From positions 38,388-102,387 of the forward strand of contig JAWODG010000026.1 of the NCBI GenBank assembly GCA_046483385.1: a stretch of DNA of 64,000 bases. Direction: 5' to 3'. Positions 17,504 to 25,289 of the stretch are shown here, in pieces. Below the pieces are notes generated by a model. It saw only the letters and a list, made by a program, of their open reading frames with translations. It was not told where the DNA came from and ran no database searches. Position numbers and translations under genes: made by a program. Numbering within the stretch: position 1 is the first letter of the stretch; every line of letters begins with the position of its first letter. The DNA is from B1Sed10-231 sp046483385. Lineage in GTDB: Bacteria > Planctomycetota > Brocadiia > SM23-32.

Positions 17504-18094
17504 CTACCTCTTCTCGCCCTGCCGGGCGGCTCTGAACTTCGGCTCCAGGCGCCGGAGCAACCCGCTCAGGCGGCCGCGGACATCCTTCAGGTCGGCCTCG
17601 TTGGGGCGCTCCCCGATGTCGCCAAGCCGGCCCAGGGTGTTGGCCTCCCGGCGGGACTCCCCGTGGAAGCAACCCACCACCGGCCACTCCGCCACCACGG
17701 GTATGCCGGCATGTTCAAGGAACTGGCCCATGTACTTCAGCGCCGGCACCGCCTCCCGAATGCCGGTATGAGGACCGGCGTAGGTGCAGAACACGGCCGC
17801 GTAATGTCCGGGGCGTTCCGGCGCCGCCAGACGGACGTAATCATGCTCGCGCTGCTGCCGCTTCAGAAACTCCACCATGGGCTCCGCCGGCAGGAACTGA
17901 TACACCGGCGCGCCCACGAGGATCAACTCATATTCGAGGTAGTCCAGGCTGAGGTCGGCGGTGACCTGCTCCAACCGTGCGGCATGACCGGAGGAGGCCA
18001 GTTCGTCGTGCAGGCTCTTCGCCACGCGTTCCGTGTTGCCCCCTCCGCTCCAGTAGAGCACTACGGCGTCGAAGGACAGCTTTCCTTGATTCAC
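17504..18094 (-). CDS. Flavodoxin-like protein
   Basis: 196-residue cytoplasmic protein with a flavodoxin fold. The N-terminal strand and phosphate loop VVLYWSGGGNTERVAKSL match the FMN-binding loop (T/S-x-T-G-N-T) of flavodoxins. LVGAPVYQFLPAEPMVEFL and AAVFCTYAGPHTG match the later FMN-contact loops. No iron-sulfur cysteines are seen, so it is not a fused ferredoxin. It may be an NADPH:quinone-type or multimeric flavodoxin reductase; partner unknown. GTG start at 18094 after GGGAGCGGA. First gene of a minus-strand group with the GHMP kinase and rodA. Confidence 0.75.
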   Translation of the reverse strand: MNQGKLSFDAVVLYWSGGGNTERVAKSLHDELASSGHAARLEQVTADLSLDYLEYELILVGAPVYQFLPAEPMVEFLKRQQREHDYVRLAAPERPGHYAAVFCTYAGPHTGIREAVPALKYMGQFLEHAGIPVVAEWPVVGCFHGESRREANTLGRLGDIGERPNEADLKDVRGRLSGLLRRLEPKFRAARQGEKR

Positions 18095-18131
18095 GTTCCG
18101 CTCCCGGGCCGGTCTGTAGTGTAGGTCTACG

Positions 18132-18161
18132 AGGATAACAAAGCGGCCTCCGCCCCGGCAA
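18132..18161 (-). promoter_or_regulatory. Possible promoter of the flavodoxin-kinase-rodA group
   Basis: On the minus strand TTGCCG (18156-18161), an 18-base spacer and TATCCT (18132-18137). Each box matches consensus at four of six positions. It is the only candidate found between the divergent gene pair on this strand. Confidence 0.35.
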
Positions 18162-18173
18162 CCGCATTCACTG

Positions 18174-18201
18174 TTGACGCCCCCCCTGGCCGCGGTAGAA
18201 T
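18174..18201 (+). promoter_or_regulatory. Sigma70-type promoter of the zinc-ribbon protein-trxA pair
   Basis: TTGACG at 18174-18179, a 16-base spacer and TAGAAT at 18196-18201. A strong Shine-Dalgarno AAGGAGGT follows at 18221-18228, eight bases before the ATG. Confidence 0.75.
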
Positions 18202-18236
18202 ATATTCACTGACAGAAACAAAGGAGGTCCCTACCG

Positions 18237-18761
18237 ATGGCGGAAGTGGAACTCAAGTGCCCCAGTTGTGGACGCGCCGTTCAACTGGGCGACATAGAGT
18301 GCCCGCACTGCGGAGTGAACCTGAAGAGCGGCGAGAGTTTTGAGGCGCGGGTCAAGCGCGCCCGCGGCAAGGCGAAGCACCCGGAGGGCCTTACGGGAGG
18401 GATATACGTCGGCGTAGCCATAGTCTTCCTCCTCCTTTCCCTCGCCGGATACTTCTACCAGAGCCGCATGGAAAGCGTCATCGAGGAGAAGCCGGAACTG
18501 TTCGTCCACTACATCGAGGACCTCCAGCTCATTGAAGACTGGGAAGCCGCCGGGAGGTACGGGGACGCACGGAAGAAAGCTCAGGAACTGGCTGAACAGC
18601 TGCGACGCGAGGCCACCCGCATCAAGCCCAAACAGGCCTATGATCCGGACGCGAAGAAGGAGAAGTGGGACAAGCGGGGTGCCAAAAGACTGCTGAACAA
18701 CCTGAGAGCGAAGGCGGAGCGCAAACTCGACGAGTTACCACAGGGGGAATCGCAGGAATGA
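18237..18761 (+). CDS. Zinc-ribbon, single-span membrane protein of unknown function
   Basis: 174 residues. An N-terminal zinc ribbon has two CxxC pairs (LKCPSCGRAV and IECPHCGVNL). A basic stretch leads to one transmembrane helix (about residues 55-75, GIYVGVAIVFLLLSLAGYFY). The C-terminal ~95 residues are charged and helical, predicted here to be coiled. By the positive-inside rule the ribbon should be cytoplasmic and the tail outside. It overlaps trxA by four bases (ATGA), so the two are translated together; a role in redox or metal handling is only a guess. I recognise no named family. Confidence 0.8.
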   Translation: MAEVELKCPSCGRAVQLGDIECPHCGVNLKSGESFEARVKRARGKAKHPEGLTGGIYVGVAIVFLLLSLAGYFYQSRMESVIEEKPELFVHYIEDLQLIEDWEAAGRYGDARKKAQELAEQLRREATRIKPKQAYDPDAKKEKWDKRGAKRLLNNLRAKAERKLDELPQGESQE

Positions 18762-19090
18762 CCGAACAAGTGGCCGAGATCACTGACGAGAACTACGACG
18801 ATGAAGTGGCCAACTCCGATCTGCCGGTCGTGGTGGATCTCTGGGCTCCCTGGTGTGGTCCCTGCCGGATGGTCGCCCCCGTGATGGAGGACCTGGCCGA
18901 ACAATATGAGGGGAAGGTGAAGGTCTGCAAACTGAACGTGGACGAAAACCCCGCGACGGCCGGCAGATTCGGCGTCAACGCTATACCCACCGTCCTGCTG
19001 ATACAGGATGGCGACGAAGTCAACCGTTTCGTCGGCGTTCAGCCCAAGGACAGCTATCAGGGCGCCATCGACGAACTACTCGAGGGCTGA
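18758..19090 (+). CDS. trxA: Thioredoxin
   Basis: Cytoplasmic disulfide reductase, 110 residues, the classic length. The active site is WAPWCGPCRMVAPVMEDLA, followed by NVDENPATAGRFGVNAIPT with the cis-proline, and a final LLEG. The ATG at 18758 shares four bases with the stop of the zinc-ribbon gene. A strong hairpin terminator follows 33 bases after the stop. Confidence 0.95.
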   Translation: MTEQVAEITDENYDDEVANSDLPVVVDLWAPWCGPCRMVAPVMEDLAEQYEGKVKVCKLNVDENPATAGRFGVNAIPTVLLIQDGDEVNRFVGVQPKDSYQGAIDELLEG

Positions 19091-19123
19091 TTGCCCCCGA
19101 CTCAAAGGCGTTGACGACGCGAA

Positions 19124-19163
19124 AGACAAGCGGACCGGGCCGCCTGGCTCGGTCCGCTTGTCT
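19124..19163 (+). terminator. Intrinsic terminator after trxA
   Basis: AGACAAGCGGACCG (19124-19137) pairs perfectly with CGGTCCGCTTGTCT (19150-19163), extendable by two more pairs. A T-rich run (GGTTTTCTT) starts at 19170. It sits between the convergent trxA and rplQ genes. The stem could also stop transcription arriving from rplQ, though no U-tract is seen on that side. Confidence 0.85.
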
Positions 19164-19190
19164 CCGTGTGGTTTTCTTGGGGACGCCTCG

Positions 19191-19835
19191 CTACTCGTCG
19201 GCGTCCTCGCCGGCCGCCTCTTCCTCGGACGACGCCTCGTCCGCGGGTCCCTCGTCCGCCGGGCCTGAAAGATCGACGGCGGGGGCCACCTCTTCCTCTT
19301 CGGCGCGTCCGGCCTCCTTTTCAACCAGTTCGAAGAGGGCCTGCGGCGCGTTGTCCCCCAGCCGGTTGCCGGTCAATTTCAGTGTTCGTTCTTGCCCGTT
19401 GATCTCGTAGGTAAACTCCGGGATCTCGCCCACGGCGGTGCCGATGGGGATGCCGAGCCGACTGCCGCTGAGCCGGACGATGCGGGTATAGCCACCGGGC
19501 CGGTCGGCGTATCGTTCGGCCAGGCATTCCTGCTCGCGCCAATCCCCCTCGCCGAACAGCTTCTGCACCATTTCCTTGTCCTGCAGGCGACCGAGCGCCA
19601 TGCGGTAGTAGTGCAGGTACTTCGCCCGGTCGGCCGGATCGTCGGTGTCCCGGTAGGGCAGCGCGCGGCGGGCCAGAGTAATCAGGCGCTCCGCGAACCG
19701 TTGGACCTCCTTGGCTTTGGCCACCGTTGTGAAGATGCGTTCGTGCCGGAACAGGGAGCTGGCCATGTTCCTGCGCATGGCCTGGCGATGGCTGGGGCTT
19801 CTACTGAGCTTACGGCCTTTTTTCCTGTGTCTCAT
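19191..19835 (-). CDS. rplQ: 50S ribosomal protein L17 with acidic C-terminal extension
   Basis: Large-subunit protein near the exit tunnel. The first ~120 residues are L17: RKLSRSPSHRQAMRRNMAS, then a region ending ERYADRPGGYTRIVRLSGSR. The protein is 214 residues, about 90 longer than usual. The extra part ends in a Glu/Ala-rich acidic tail. It is the last gene of the long ribosomal cluster, 47 bases after rpoA, and ends near the shared terminator region. Confidence 0.93.
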   Translation of the reverse strand: MRHRKKGRKLSRSPSHRQAMRRNMASSLFRHERIFTTVAKAKEVQRFAERLITLARRALPYRDTDDPADRAKYLHYYRMALGRLQDKEMVQKLFGEGDWREQECLAERYADRPGGYTRIVRLSGSRLGIPIGTAVGEIPEFTYEINGQERTLKLTGNRLGDNAPQALFELVEKEAGRAEEEEVAPAVDLSGPADEGPADEASSEEEAAGEDADE

Positions 19836-19882
19836 AGTCCGTTGCCTGTGGTCAGATCAGTCGTCTGTCAGTAAGGGCCGTC

Positions 19883-20893
19883 CTATTCTTCCTCTTCGTC
19901 TTCCTCTGCGAGCTGCCCGACCTCCAGGCCATGCTCTGCCAGACTTTCGGCCACCTCCTGTAGCGTGACTTCACCGAAGTTGCGCACGGCGAGCAGTTCG
20001 TCTTCCGACTTCTGCAGGAGGTCGCGCACCGTCTTTATCCCCTCGCCCTCCAGGCAATGGGACGCCCGGGCCGGCAGGTCGAGAGCGCTGATGGGCATGC
20101 TGAGCTTGGACTCGGGGACCTCGGGCTCCTCCAGGTGGCGCACCTCGGGTATCGGTTCCGGTTCCTCTTGCGGCAGCCGGCGGGAGAGCTCAAAGTACTG
20201 GACAAACGGGTTGAGGTGCTTCCGCAGGATCTTGCCCGATTCCACCAGGGCCAGCTCCGGGGAGACGGCCCCGTTGGTCTCGATCTGGACGATCAGCCGG
20301 TCGTAGTTCGTCCGGCGCCCCACGCGGGTATCCTCCACCCGGTAACTCACCTTGCGAACCGGGCTGAAGAGCGCGTCCACCGGCAGCAGCCCGATCTCCT
20401 TCGGAATCTCCAGCTCCTCCGAAGGTACGTAGCCGCGACCCTTGCGCACGGTCATTGTACAGGAGAAGTCCGCATCGCCCGTCAGCGTTGCGATCACGTG
20501 GTCGGGGTTCACGATGTCCACGTCCGGGTCGGGCTCGATGTGCCCGGCGGTGACGGCGCCCTCCTCGTGCGCCTCAACGTGCAGTTCCTTCTCTTCGTCA
20601 GGATGCACTCGGAGCACGATTTCCTTGAGGTTCAGTATAATCTCCGGCACGTCCTCCCGGACGCCTTCGAGGGCGGTCAGCTCCTGCTGCACGCCATCTA
20701 TGCGCGCCGATACGACGGCCGCTCCCTCGATTGACGATAGCAAAACGCGGCGAAGGCTGTTGCCGATAGTGTGGCCGAACCCGCGCTCGAAAGGCTCCGC
20801 AGTGAACTCGCCGAAAGTATCCGTCAACGTGTCCCGGTCAACGGCCACCTGGAAAGGCAATTCCAGCCCGCGCCATCTGACTCTGACAGCCAT
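19883..20893 (-). CDS. rpoA: DNA-directed RNA polymerase alpha subunit
   Basis: Scaffold subunit for polymerase assembly and activator contacts. It has 336 residues. The N-terminal dimer domain includes EPFERGFGHTIGNSLRRVLLSS and VRKGRGYVPSEELE. The C-terminal domain has SALDLPARASHCLEGEGIKT with the helix-hairpin-helix LLAVRNFGEVTLQEVAE. It ends in EEDEEEE, an acidic tail also seen on neighbouring proteins. The start at 20893 (MAVRVRWRGLELP) is chosen because GGAGAGAG lies just upstream. Order rpsD-rpoA-rplQ is standard. Confidence 0.95.
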   Translation of the reverse strand: MAVRVRWRGLELPFQVAVDRDTLTDTFGEFTAEPFERGFGHTIGNSLRRVLLSSIEGAAVVSARIDGVQQELTALEGVREDVPEIILNLKEIVLRVHPDEEKELHVEAHEEGAVTAGHIEPDPDVDIVNPDHVIATLTGDADFSCTMTVRKGRGYVPSEELEIPKEIGLLPVDALFSPVRKVSYRVEDTRVGRRTNYDRLIVQIETNGAVSPELALVESGKILRKHLNPFVQYFELSRRLPQEEPEPIPEVRHLEEPEVPESKLSMPISALDLPARASHCLEGEGIKTVRDLLQKSEDELLAVRNFGEVTLQEVAESLAEHGLEVGQLAEEDEEEE

Positions 20894-20948
20894 GTATCTC
20901 TCTCCGGTTAGTCGTCGCAGAAAAAGCGTCTGAGCCCCCGGTTGCGAA

Positions 20949-21572
20949 TCATCGCGAGCACAATTCCACAACCAGACCCTCTTCGATGTCCACCGTCACG
21001 TCGCTGCGCACAGGCATGCGGAGCACACGGATGGTCAGGTCGGCCTCGTTCACTTCGAGCCATCCCCTCTCGGGATGCTCCGTCTCCTCGCGGTTGGCCC
21101 GGACCATGTCCAGTATGCTGTCCATCGGCTCCGGCCGGATCACGTCGCCCTCCTCAACAAGATAGTTGGGGGCGCGCACTTTGCGTCCGTTCACCTGGAT
21201 GTGTCCGTGAGTGACGAGCTGCCGTCCCTGGGCCCGCGAAACAGAGAACCCGGAGACCGTCAGCACGTTGTCCAGGCGCCGCTCCAGCGTCACCAGGAGG
21301 TTCTCCCCGGTGTTGCCGCGCTGCTGCACTGCGTCATCGAAGTAGCGGCGGAACTGCTTCTCGAACACGCCGTAGTAGCGCTTGCACTTCTGCTTCTCGC
21401 GCAGTCGAATGGCGTAAGCGCTGGGACGGCCACGCCGCCACCCGTGCATTCCGGGCGGCTTGCTGCGCCCTTCGATCGGGCACTTCGCCGTGTGGCACCG
21501 GGTTCCTTTCAGGAAGAGCTTCTCCCCTTCCCGCCGGCAGAGCCTGCACTTGGGTCCTGTATGTCTCGACAT
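20949..21572 (-). CDS. rpsD: 30S ribosomal protein S4, zinc-binding form
   Basis: Primary 16S rRNA-binding protein and, in several bacteria, repressor of its own operon. It has 207 residues. The N-terminal cysteines (CRLC followed by CHTAKC) mark the zinc-binding version. The S4 RNA-binding domain includes RLDNVLTVSGFSVSRAQGRQ and LVTHGHIQVNGRKV. The start at 21572 (MSRHTGPKCRLC) matches the family; there is no clear Shine-Dalgarno in front of it. A large hairpin lies 32 bases upstream. Confidence 0.95.
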   Translation of the reverse strand: MSRHTGPKCRLCRREGEKLFLKGTRCHTAKCPIEGRSKPPGMHGWRRGRPSAYAIRLREKQKCKRYYGVFEKQFRRYFDDAVQQRGNTGENLLVTLERRLDNVLTVSGFSVSRAQGRQLVTHGHIQVNGRKVRAPNYLVEEGDVIRPEPMDSILDMVRANREETEHPERGWLEVNEADLTIRVLRMPVRSDVTVDIEEGLVVELCSR

Positions 21573-21604
21573 ATTCGTGATACCGTGTTCGCTCAAAGAT
21601 TCCG

Positions 21605-21642
21605 CGTCCCGTCCCCTTCCGGCGCACCGGAAGGTCGGGACG
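21605..21642 (-). promoter_or_regulatory. Intercistronic hairpin between rpsK and rpsD
   Basis: An outer stem (CGTCCCG at 21605-21611 with CGGGACG at 21636-21642) and an inner stem (CCTTCCGG with CCGGAAGG, loop 21623-21626) form a 15-pair hairpin with a small internal loop. It is 32 bases before the rpsD start, which lacks a Shine-Dalgarno. There is no U-tract, so it is not an ordinary terminator. Regulation by S4 or RNA processing are the likely roles. Confidence 0.6.
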
Positions 21643-21657
21643 ACAGGGCCGGCCTAC

Positions 21658-22035
21658 TCACACGCGCCGCCGCTTGGCGGGCCGGCAGCCGTTGTGAGGC
21701 AAGGGGGTCACGTCCTCGATCGACTGGATGGCCAGGCCGGCGCCCTCCAGCGCCGTGATGGCGGCTTCGCGCCCCGAGCCGGGGCCCTTGACCTTCACCT
21801 CGATTTCTTCGATGCCCATGCGTTTCGCCTTGTCGGCCACGCGCTCGGCCGTCCTCTGCGCGGCGAACGGCGTGCCCTTCCGCGTGTTGCGGAAACCGCA
21901 CGAACCCGCCGTCTCAAAGCACAGCACGTCACCTTTCAGGTCGGTGATGGTGATGCGCGTGTTGTTGAAGGTGGCCTGCACGTGGGCTATCGCCCGCGAG
22001 CCGACCCGCCTGGTCAGTCCTCTTCGCTTCGCCAT
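21658..22035 (-). CDS. rpsK: 30S ribosomal protein S11
   Basis: Platform protein of the small subunit. It has 125 residues, the usual length. Motifs: HVQATFNNTRITITDLKGDV, the GSCGFRNTRKGTPFAAQ stretch and the end VTPLPHNGCRPAKRRRV. The start at 22035 (MAKRRGLTRR) follows GAGAGGA. It is separated from rpsM by a methyltransferase gene, which is not the usual order. Confidence 0.96.
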   Translation of the reverse strand: MAKRRGLTRRVGSRAIAHVQATFNNTRITITDLKGDVLCFETAGSCGFRNTRKGTPFAAQRTAERVADKAKRMGIEEIEVKVKGPGSGREAAITALEGAGLAIQSIEDVTPLPHNGCRPAKRRRV

Positions 22036-22088
22036 TCCTCTCGTCTCTCCCGTTGTCCTGGATATATGGAACTCAGATCGTTGTCCGT

Positions 22089-22910
22089 TCAGAATCCGTG
22101 CCGCTCGAGCACACCGGGGCACAACCGCTCGACGGCCGGCTTGACGCCGAACAGTTCCTTCAGCTCAACGTAGTTCTCCGCCCGGCTGCGGCTGGGTCCG
22201 CTACGCGTCTTCCGCGCGCAGATGCAGAGGTTCTTCGGGGTCAACCGCGGTGAACCGATTTCCTGCATCTCGACGTAGTAACCGGCGCCCTGAAGAAACT
22301 GCGCTCTCAGGACGTCGGTCAGCAGATTGGCCAGCCGGTAACGGACAGGCCCAAACTCGGTCATGGCCGTCAGCGGATGTCCGCTCTTGATCTGGCCTCG
22401 AATCTGGTTCTGGCAGCACGGCACCGTCATAATCAGACGGGCGCCCAGGTCAATGCCCTTGGCGATGGCCTCGTCCGTGGCCGTGTCGCAGGCATGCAGG
22501 GCAAGAACCAGGTCGAAGCCCTCTTCGCTCTGGAACTGGACGCTGCGGCCGGCTACGTAGCGGACATCTTCCAGTCCAACGTCACCGGCCAGCCGCCGGC
22601 ACTTCTCCACAAGCTCTTCATTGATGTCAACGCCGACAAGGTCGGTCTCTTTGCCTTCCAGGCGCCGCAGCACGACGGCCAGTGCTATACCCAGGTAGCT
22701 CTTGCCGCAGGAGCACTCGAGCACGCGCAGGCGCTCCTTCTTTGGCAGGAACTTCCGGACGTAGTGAAGTATCACGTCGCAGAAGCCCGCCACCTCCCGC
22801 AGCTTCTTGTCCTTCCGGGCATCCGTGCCGCCGTGGGGGCCAAGCAACTCGATATTCTTCAGCAGCCCTTCGTCGGCCAGAAGGCACTCGAGGGCTTCGC
22901 CATGTTCCAC
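22089..22910 (-). CDS. Class I SAM-dependent methyltransferase inserted in the alpha operon
   Basis: 273 residues. A Rossmann SAM-binding core is visible: RVLECSCGKSYLGIALAVVL (motif I region), LVGVDINEELVEKCRRLA (motif II acidic residue), then FDLVLALHACDTATDEAI and MTVPCCQNQIRGQI. The HACDTATDEAI and PCC motifs recall the Methyltransf_32 (GSTCD-like) group. No secretion signal. It lies between rpsM (43-base gap) and rpsK (53-base gap) on the same strand, so it is almost certainly cotranscribed. An rRNA, tRNA or ribosomal-protein substrate is plausible but not shown. GTG start at 22910, weak Shine-Dalgarno. Confidence 0.8.
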   Translation of the reverse strand: MEHGEALECLLADEGLLKNIELLGPHGGTDARKDKKLREVAGFCDVILHYVRKFLPKKERLRVLECSCGKSYLGIALAVVLRRLEGKETDLVGVDINEELVEKCRRLAGDVGLEDVRYVAGRSVQFQSEEGFDLVLALHACDTATDEAIAKGIDLGARLIMTVPCCQNQIRGQIKSGHPLTAMTEFGPVRYRLANLLTDVLRAQFLQGAGYYVEMQEIGSPRLTPKNLCICARKTRSGPSRSRAENYVELKELFGVKPAVERLCPGVLERHGF

Positions 22911-22953
22911 GGCAACACCCGCCCGTCAGAAAGAAAGCGTGGTGGGCAGCGTC

Positions 22954-23340
22954 TCAGTGACCGAGTTCCTTCACGCCCTTCTTTCCGGCCACGGTGCGTC
23001 GCTTGCCCTTTCGTGTGCGGGCATTTGTGCGGGTACGCTGCCCGCGCACGGGCAGGCCTCTGCGGTGGCGCACGCCCCGATAGCAATTGATCTGGCGCAG
23101 CCGGGCGATGTTGGTCGCCTCCAGCCGCTTCAGCTCGCCCTCGATGATGAAGTTTTTGTCCACATAGGCGGCGATCTGACTCAACTCGTCCTCGGTCAGC
23201 TCGTGGGCCCGCTTGTCCCTGTCGATATCCAGGACATCGCAGATGGCCTCCGCCGACGTGCGCCCGATCCCGTAGATATAGGTCAGCGCGATAACAGTTC
23301 TTTTGTCGCTCGGTATGTCAACTCCGACAACGCGCGGCAT
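22954..23340 (-). CDS. rpsM: 30S ribosomal protein S13
   Basis: Head protein of the small subunit that contacts P-site tRNA and bridges to the 50S. It has 128 residues. Conserved: VVGVDIPSDKRTVIALTYIY, GIGRTSAEAICD and the basic C-terminal RQINCYRGVRHRRGLPVRGQ with TRTNARTRKG. Follows rpmJ by 39 bases. Confidence 0.96.
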   Translation of the reverse strand: MPRVVGVDIPSDKRTVIALTYIYGIGRTSAEAICDVLDIDRDKRAHELTEDELSQIAAYVDKNFIIEGELKRLEATNIARLRQINCYRGVRHRRGLPVRGQRTRTNARTRKGKRRTVAGKKGVKELGH

Positions 23341-23379
23341 ATCTTGTCAATGACCTCCGTTTCTGCCTGCTTGGCGTCT

Positions 23380-23493
23380 TTACCCCTGCCGCTGCTTGTG
23401 ACGCGGGTCGCGGCAGATGACCCGCACCACGCCCTTGCGGCGCACGATTTTGCATTCTTCGCAGAGCCGTTTCACTGAACTGCGTACTTTCAT
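23380..23493 (-). CDS. rpmJ: 50S ribosomal protein L36
   Basis: 37-residue protein reading MKVRSSVKRLCEECKIV to the end RDPRHKQRQG. The zinc ligands Cys11, Cys14, Cys27 and His32 of the C+ form are all present. It sits between infA and rpsM, the standard place. The ATG is at 23491-23493. Confidence 0.95.
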   Translation of the reverse strand: MKVRSSVKRLCEECKIVRRKGVVRVICRDPRHKQRQG

Positions 23494-23553
23494 CTCGATC
23501 ACCCGCTGTTTGGCATCTAATGCACACGACGGTCAGGCTGTAGCGGACGGGCC

Positions 23554-23769
23554 TCAGTCCCTCCACACGATCCTGCCTTTGGTCAGGTCGTAGGGTGACA
23601 TTTCCAGCGTCACCGTGTCCCCGGGCATGATGGTGATCAGCTTCATCCTCATCCGCCCCGAGACGTGCGCAAGCACCTCGTGGCCGTCCTCGAGCTCAAC
23701 GCGAAACATCGCGTTGGGCAGAGTCTCCTTGACCTCGCCCTGAACTCTAATGGGTTCTTCTTTCGCCAT
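23554..23769 (-). CDS. infA: Translation initiation factor IF-1
   Basis: 71-residue OB-fold factor that binds the 30S A site at initiation. Recognised by EEPIRVQGEVKETLPNAMFR, the VLAHVSGRMRMKLI stretch and the end SPYDLTKGRIVWRD. It is the first gene after the internal promoter at 23789-23817 and starts the infA-rpmJ-rpsM segment. Confidence 0.96.
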   Translation of the reverse strand: MAKEEPIRVQGEVKETLPNAMFRVELEDGHEVLAHVSGRMRMKLITIMPGDTVTLEMSPYDLTKGRIVWRD

Positions 23770-23788
23770 TTTCGCCTACCAACAAATG

Positions 23789-23817
23789 ATTGTATCACTT
23801 CGGACTCTAACCTGCAA
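23789..23817 (-). promoter_or_regulatory. Internal promoter before infA (alpha operon)
   Basis: On the minus strand TTGCAG (23812-23817), a 17-base spacer and TACAAT (23789-23794). It lies entirely in the 53-base gap between map and infA. It would allow infA-rpmJ-rpsM-rpsK-rpsD-rpoA-rplQ to be transcribed apart from the S10/spc genes. Confidence 0.65.
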
Positions 23818-23822
23818 GTCCT

Positions 23823-24584
23823 TTATGGCAAAGTCAATACGACGGGCCCGTCCTCCTCCACCGCCACCGTGTGCTCGAAGTGGGCCGATAGCTCGCGGTC
23901 CCTCGTCACCACGGTCCACCCGTCGTCCAGCACCTCGGTCCGGTAGGTCCCGACGTTCACCATCGGCTCGATGGCCAGCGTCGCGCCGGCCGGCAGCACG
24001 GGACTATTCCGCATCAGACGGGGACGCACCACGTTGGGCACCTGCGGCTCCTCGTGCAGGCTGCGTCCTATGCCGTGTCCGGTGTATTCACGCACCAGGC
24101 TGAAGCCTTGCTCCTCAGCCGTTCGCTGCACGGCTCCGGAAATGTCGCTCACGCGCACGCCGGCCCGGACCGCCTGCACGCCGGCTTCCAGCGCCATGCG
24201 AGTCGCGCGTATAAGCCGACGGGCCTCTTCCGTGACGTCGCCGATGGGAATCGTCACCGCCGCGTCGCCGTGGTAACCTTCCCAGACGACACCGACGTCC
24301 ACTTTCAGCAGGTCACCCTCGCGGAGCTTGCGTGCCCCGGGAATTCCGTGCACCACCTCCTCGTTGATGGACGTGCACACGTTTGCCGGGAAGCCGCGAT
24401 AGCCGTTGAAGGCGGCCGTTGCGCCCTGCTCCCGTATATACTCCTCCGCCGCGCGGTCAAGCTGGCCGGTGGTCATCCCGGGTTCGGCGATGTCAGAGAG
24501 CAGACGCAGGACCTCGCCTACGATGCGCCCGGCCTCCCGCATCTTCGCCAGCTCCGCCGGCGTTTTCACCTTGATCCTGCTCAC
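23823..24584 (-). CDS. map: Methionine aminopeptidase, type I
   Basis: Dinuclear metalloenzyme that removes the N-terminal methionine from new proteins. It has 253 residues. Metal ligands are seen in KVDVG, GYHGDAAVT, GHGIGR, AIEPM and AHFEHT, and the substrate histidine in VVHGIPG. There is no N-terminal zinc-finger extension. The secY-adk-map-infA order is typical. Confidence 0.95.
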   Translation of the reverse strand: MSRIKVKTPAELAKMREAGRIVGEVLRLLSDIAEPGMTTGQLDRAAEEYIREQGATAAFNGYRGFPANVCTSINEEVVHGIPGARKLREGDLLKVDVGVVWEGYHGDAAVTIPIGDVTEEARRLIRATRMALEAGVQAVRAGVRVSDISGAVQRTAEEQGFSLVREYTGHGIGRSLHEEPQVPNVVRPRLMRNSPVLPAGATLAIEPMVNVGTYRTEVLDDGWTVVTRDRELSAHFEHTVAVEEDGPVVLTLP

Positions 24585-24602
24585 CTGAGCCCTTTCGGCT
24601 CG

Positions 24603-25247
24603 TTACTGCGCGCCCGAAAGCACCTGCTCCGTGGCGCGCGTGACTTCGTCCGGCGCCGGCGAGGCATCAACCCGCTCCAGCAGGCCGCGTTCCTCGTAGA
24701 AATCCACCAGCGGGTACGTCTTCTGCCGGTACTGCTTCAGGCGTTCCCTGACCACTTCCTCGGAGCTGTCGCTGCGCACCTTGAGCTGACCGCCGCACTC
24801 ATCGCAGACCATGTCCTCCGCGGGCGGCATGAACTTCTTGTGGTAGTTCGCGCCGCACTGGATGCAGACAAGGCGGCCCGTCAGTCTCTCCATCGCCATC
24901 TCGTCGGACAGATCGAAGTAGACCACAACATCCAGCGACTGGTTCCGCTCCCGGAGCATCTTCTCCAGGTCGCGCCCCTGCTGGATCGTCCTGGGGTATC
25001 CGTCCAGGATGTAGTCATCCTCCTCGGCGACGACCATCTCCTCGACGACCTTCGAGGTCAACTCGTCGGGCACCAGCGTACCGGCGTCCAGGTGTTCCTG
25101 CACCTTCTCGCCCAGAGGCGTACCTTCGGCGATGGCCCGACGGAAGATGTCCCCGGTCGAGGCGTGCACCAGGTCGAATCGCTCCGACATACGGCCGGCC
25201 TGCGTGCCTTTTCCGGCTCCCGGTGGTCCGAGGAAAACTGCTTTCAC
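24603..25247 (-). CDS. adk: Adenylate kinase with zinc-binding LID
   Basis: Interconverts ATP + AMP and 2 ADP. It has 214 residues, the long form. The P-loop is LGPPGAGKGTQAGR and the AMP site includes DGYPRTIQQG. The LID carries a four-cysteine zinc site (CIQC and CDEC), as in Gram-positive and many other bacteria. It lies 42 bases after secY. Confidence 0.96.
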   Translation of the reverse strand: MKAVFLGPPGAGKGTQAGRMSERFDLVHASTGDIFRRAIAEGTPLGEKVQEHLDAGTLVPDELTSKVVEEMVVAEEDDYILDGYPRTIQQGRDLEKMLRERNQSLDVVVYFDLSDEMAMERLTGRLVCIQCGANYHKKFMPPAEDMVCDECGGQLKVRSDSSEEVVRERLKQYRQKTYPLVDFYEERGLLERVDASPAPDEVTRATEQVLSGAQ

Positions 25248-25289
25248 TTCTCGTATCCCGTCACTTGAGGGGTATGTTCCGGATTGTCT

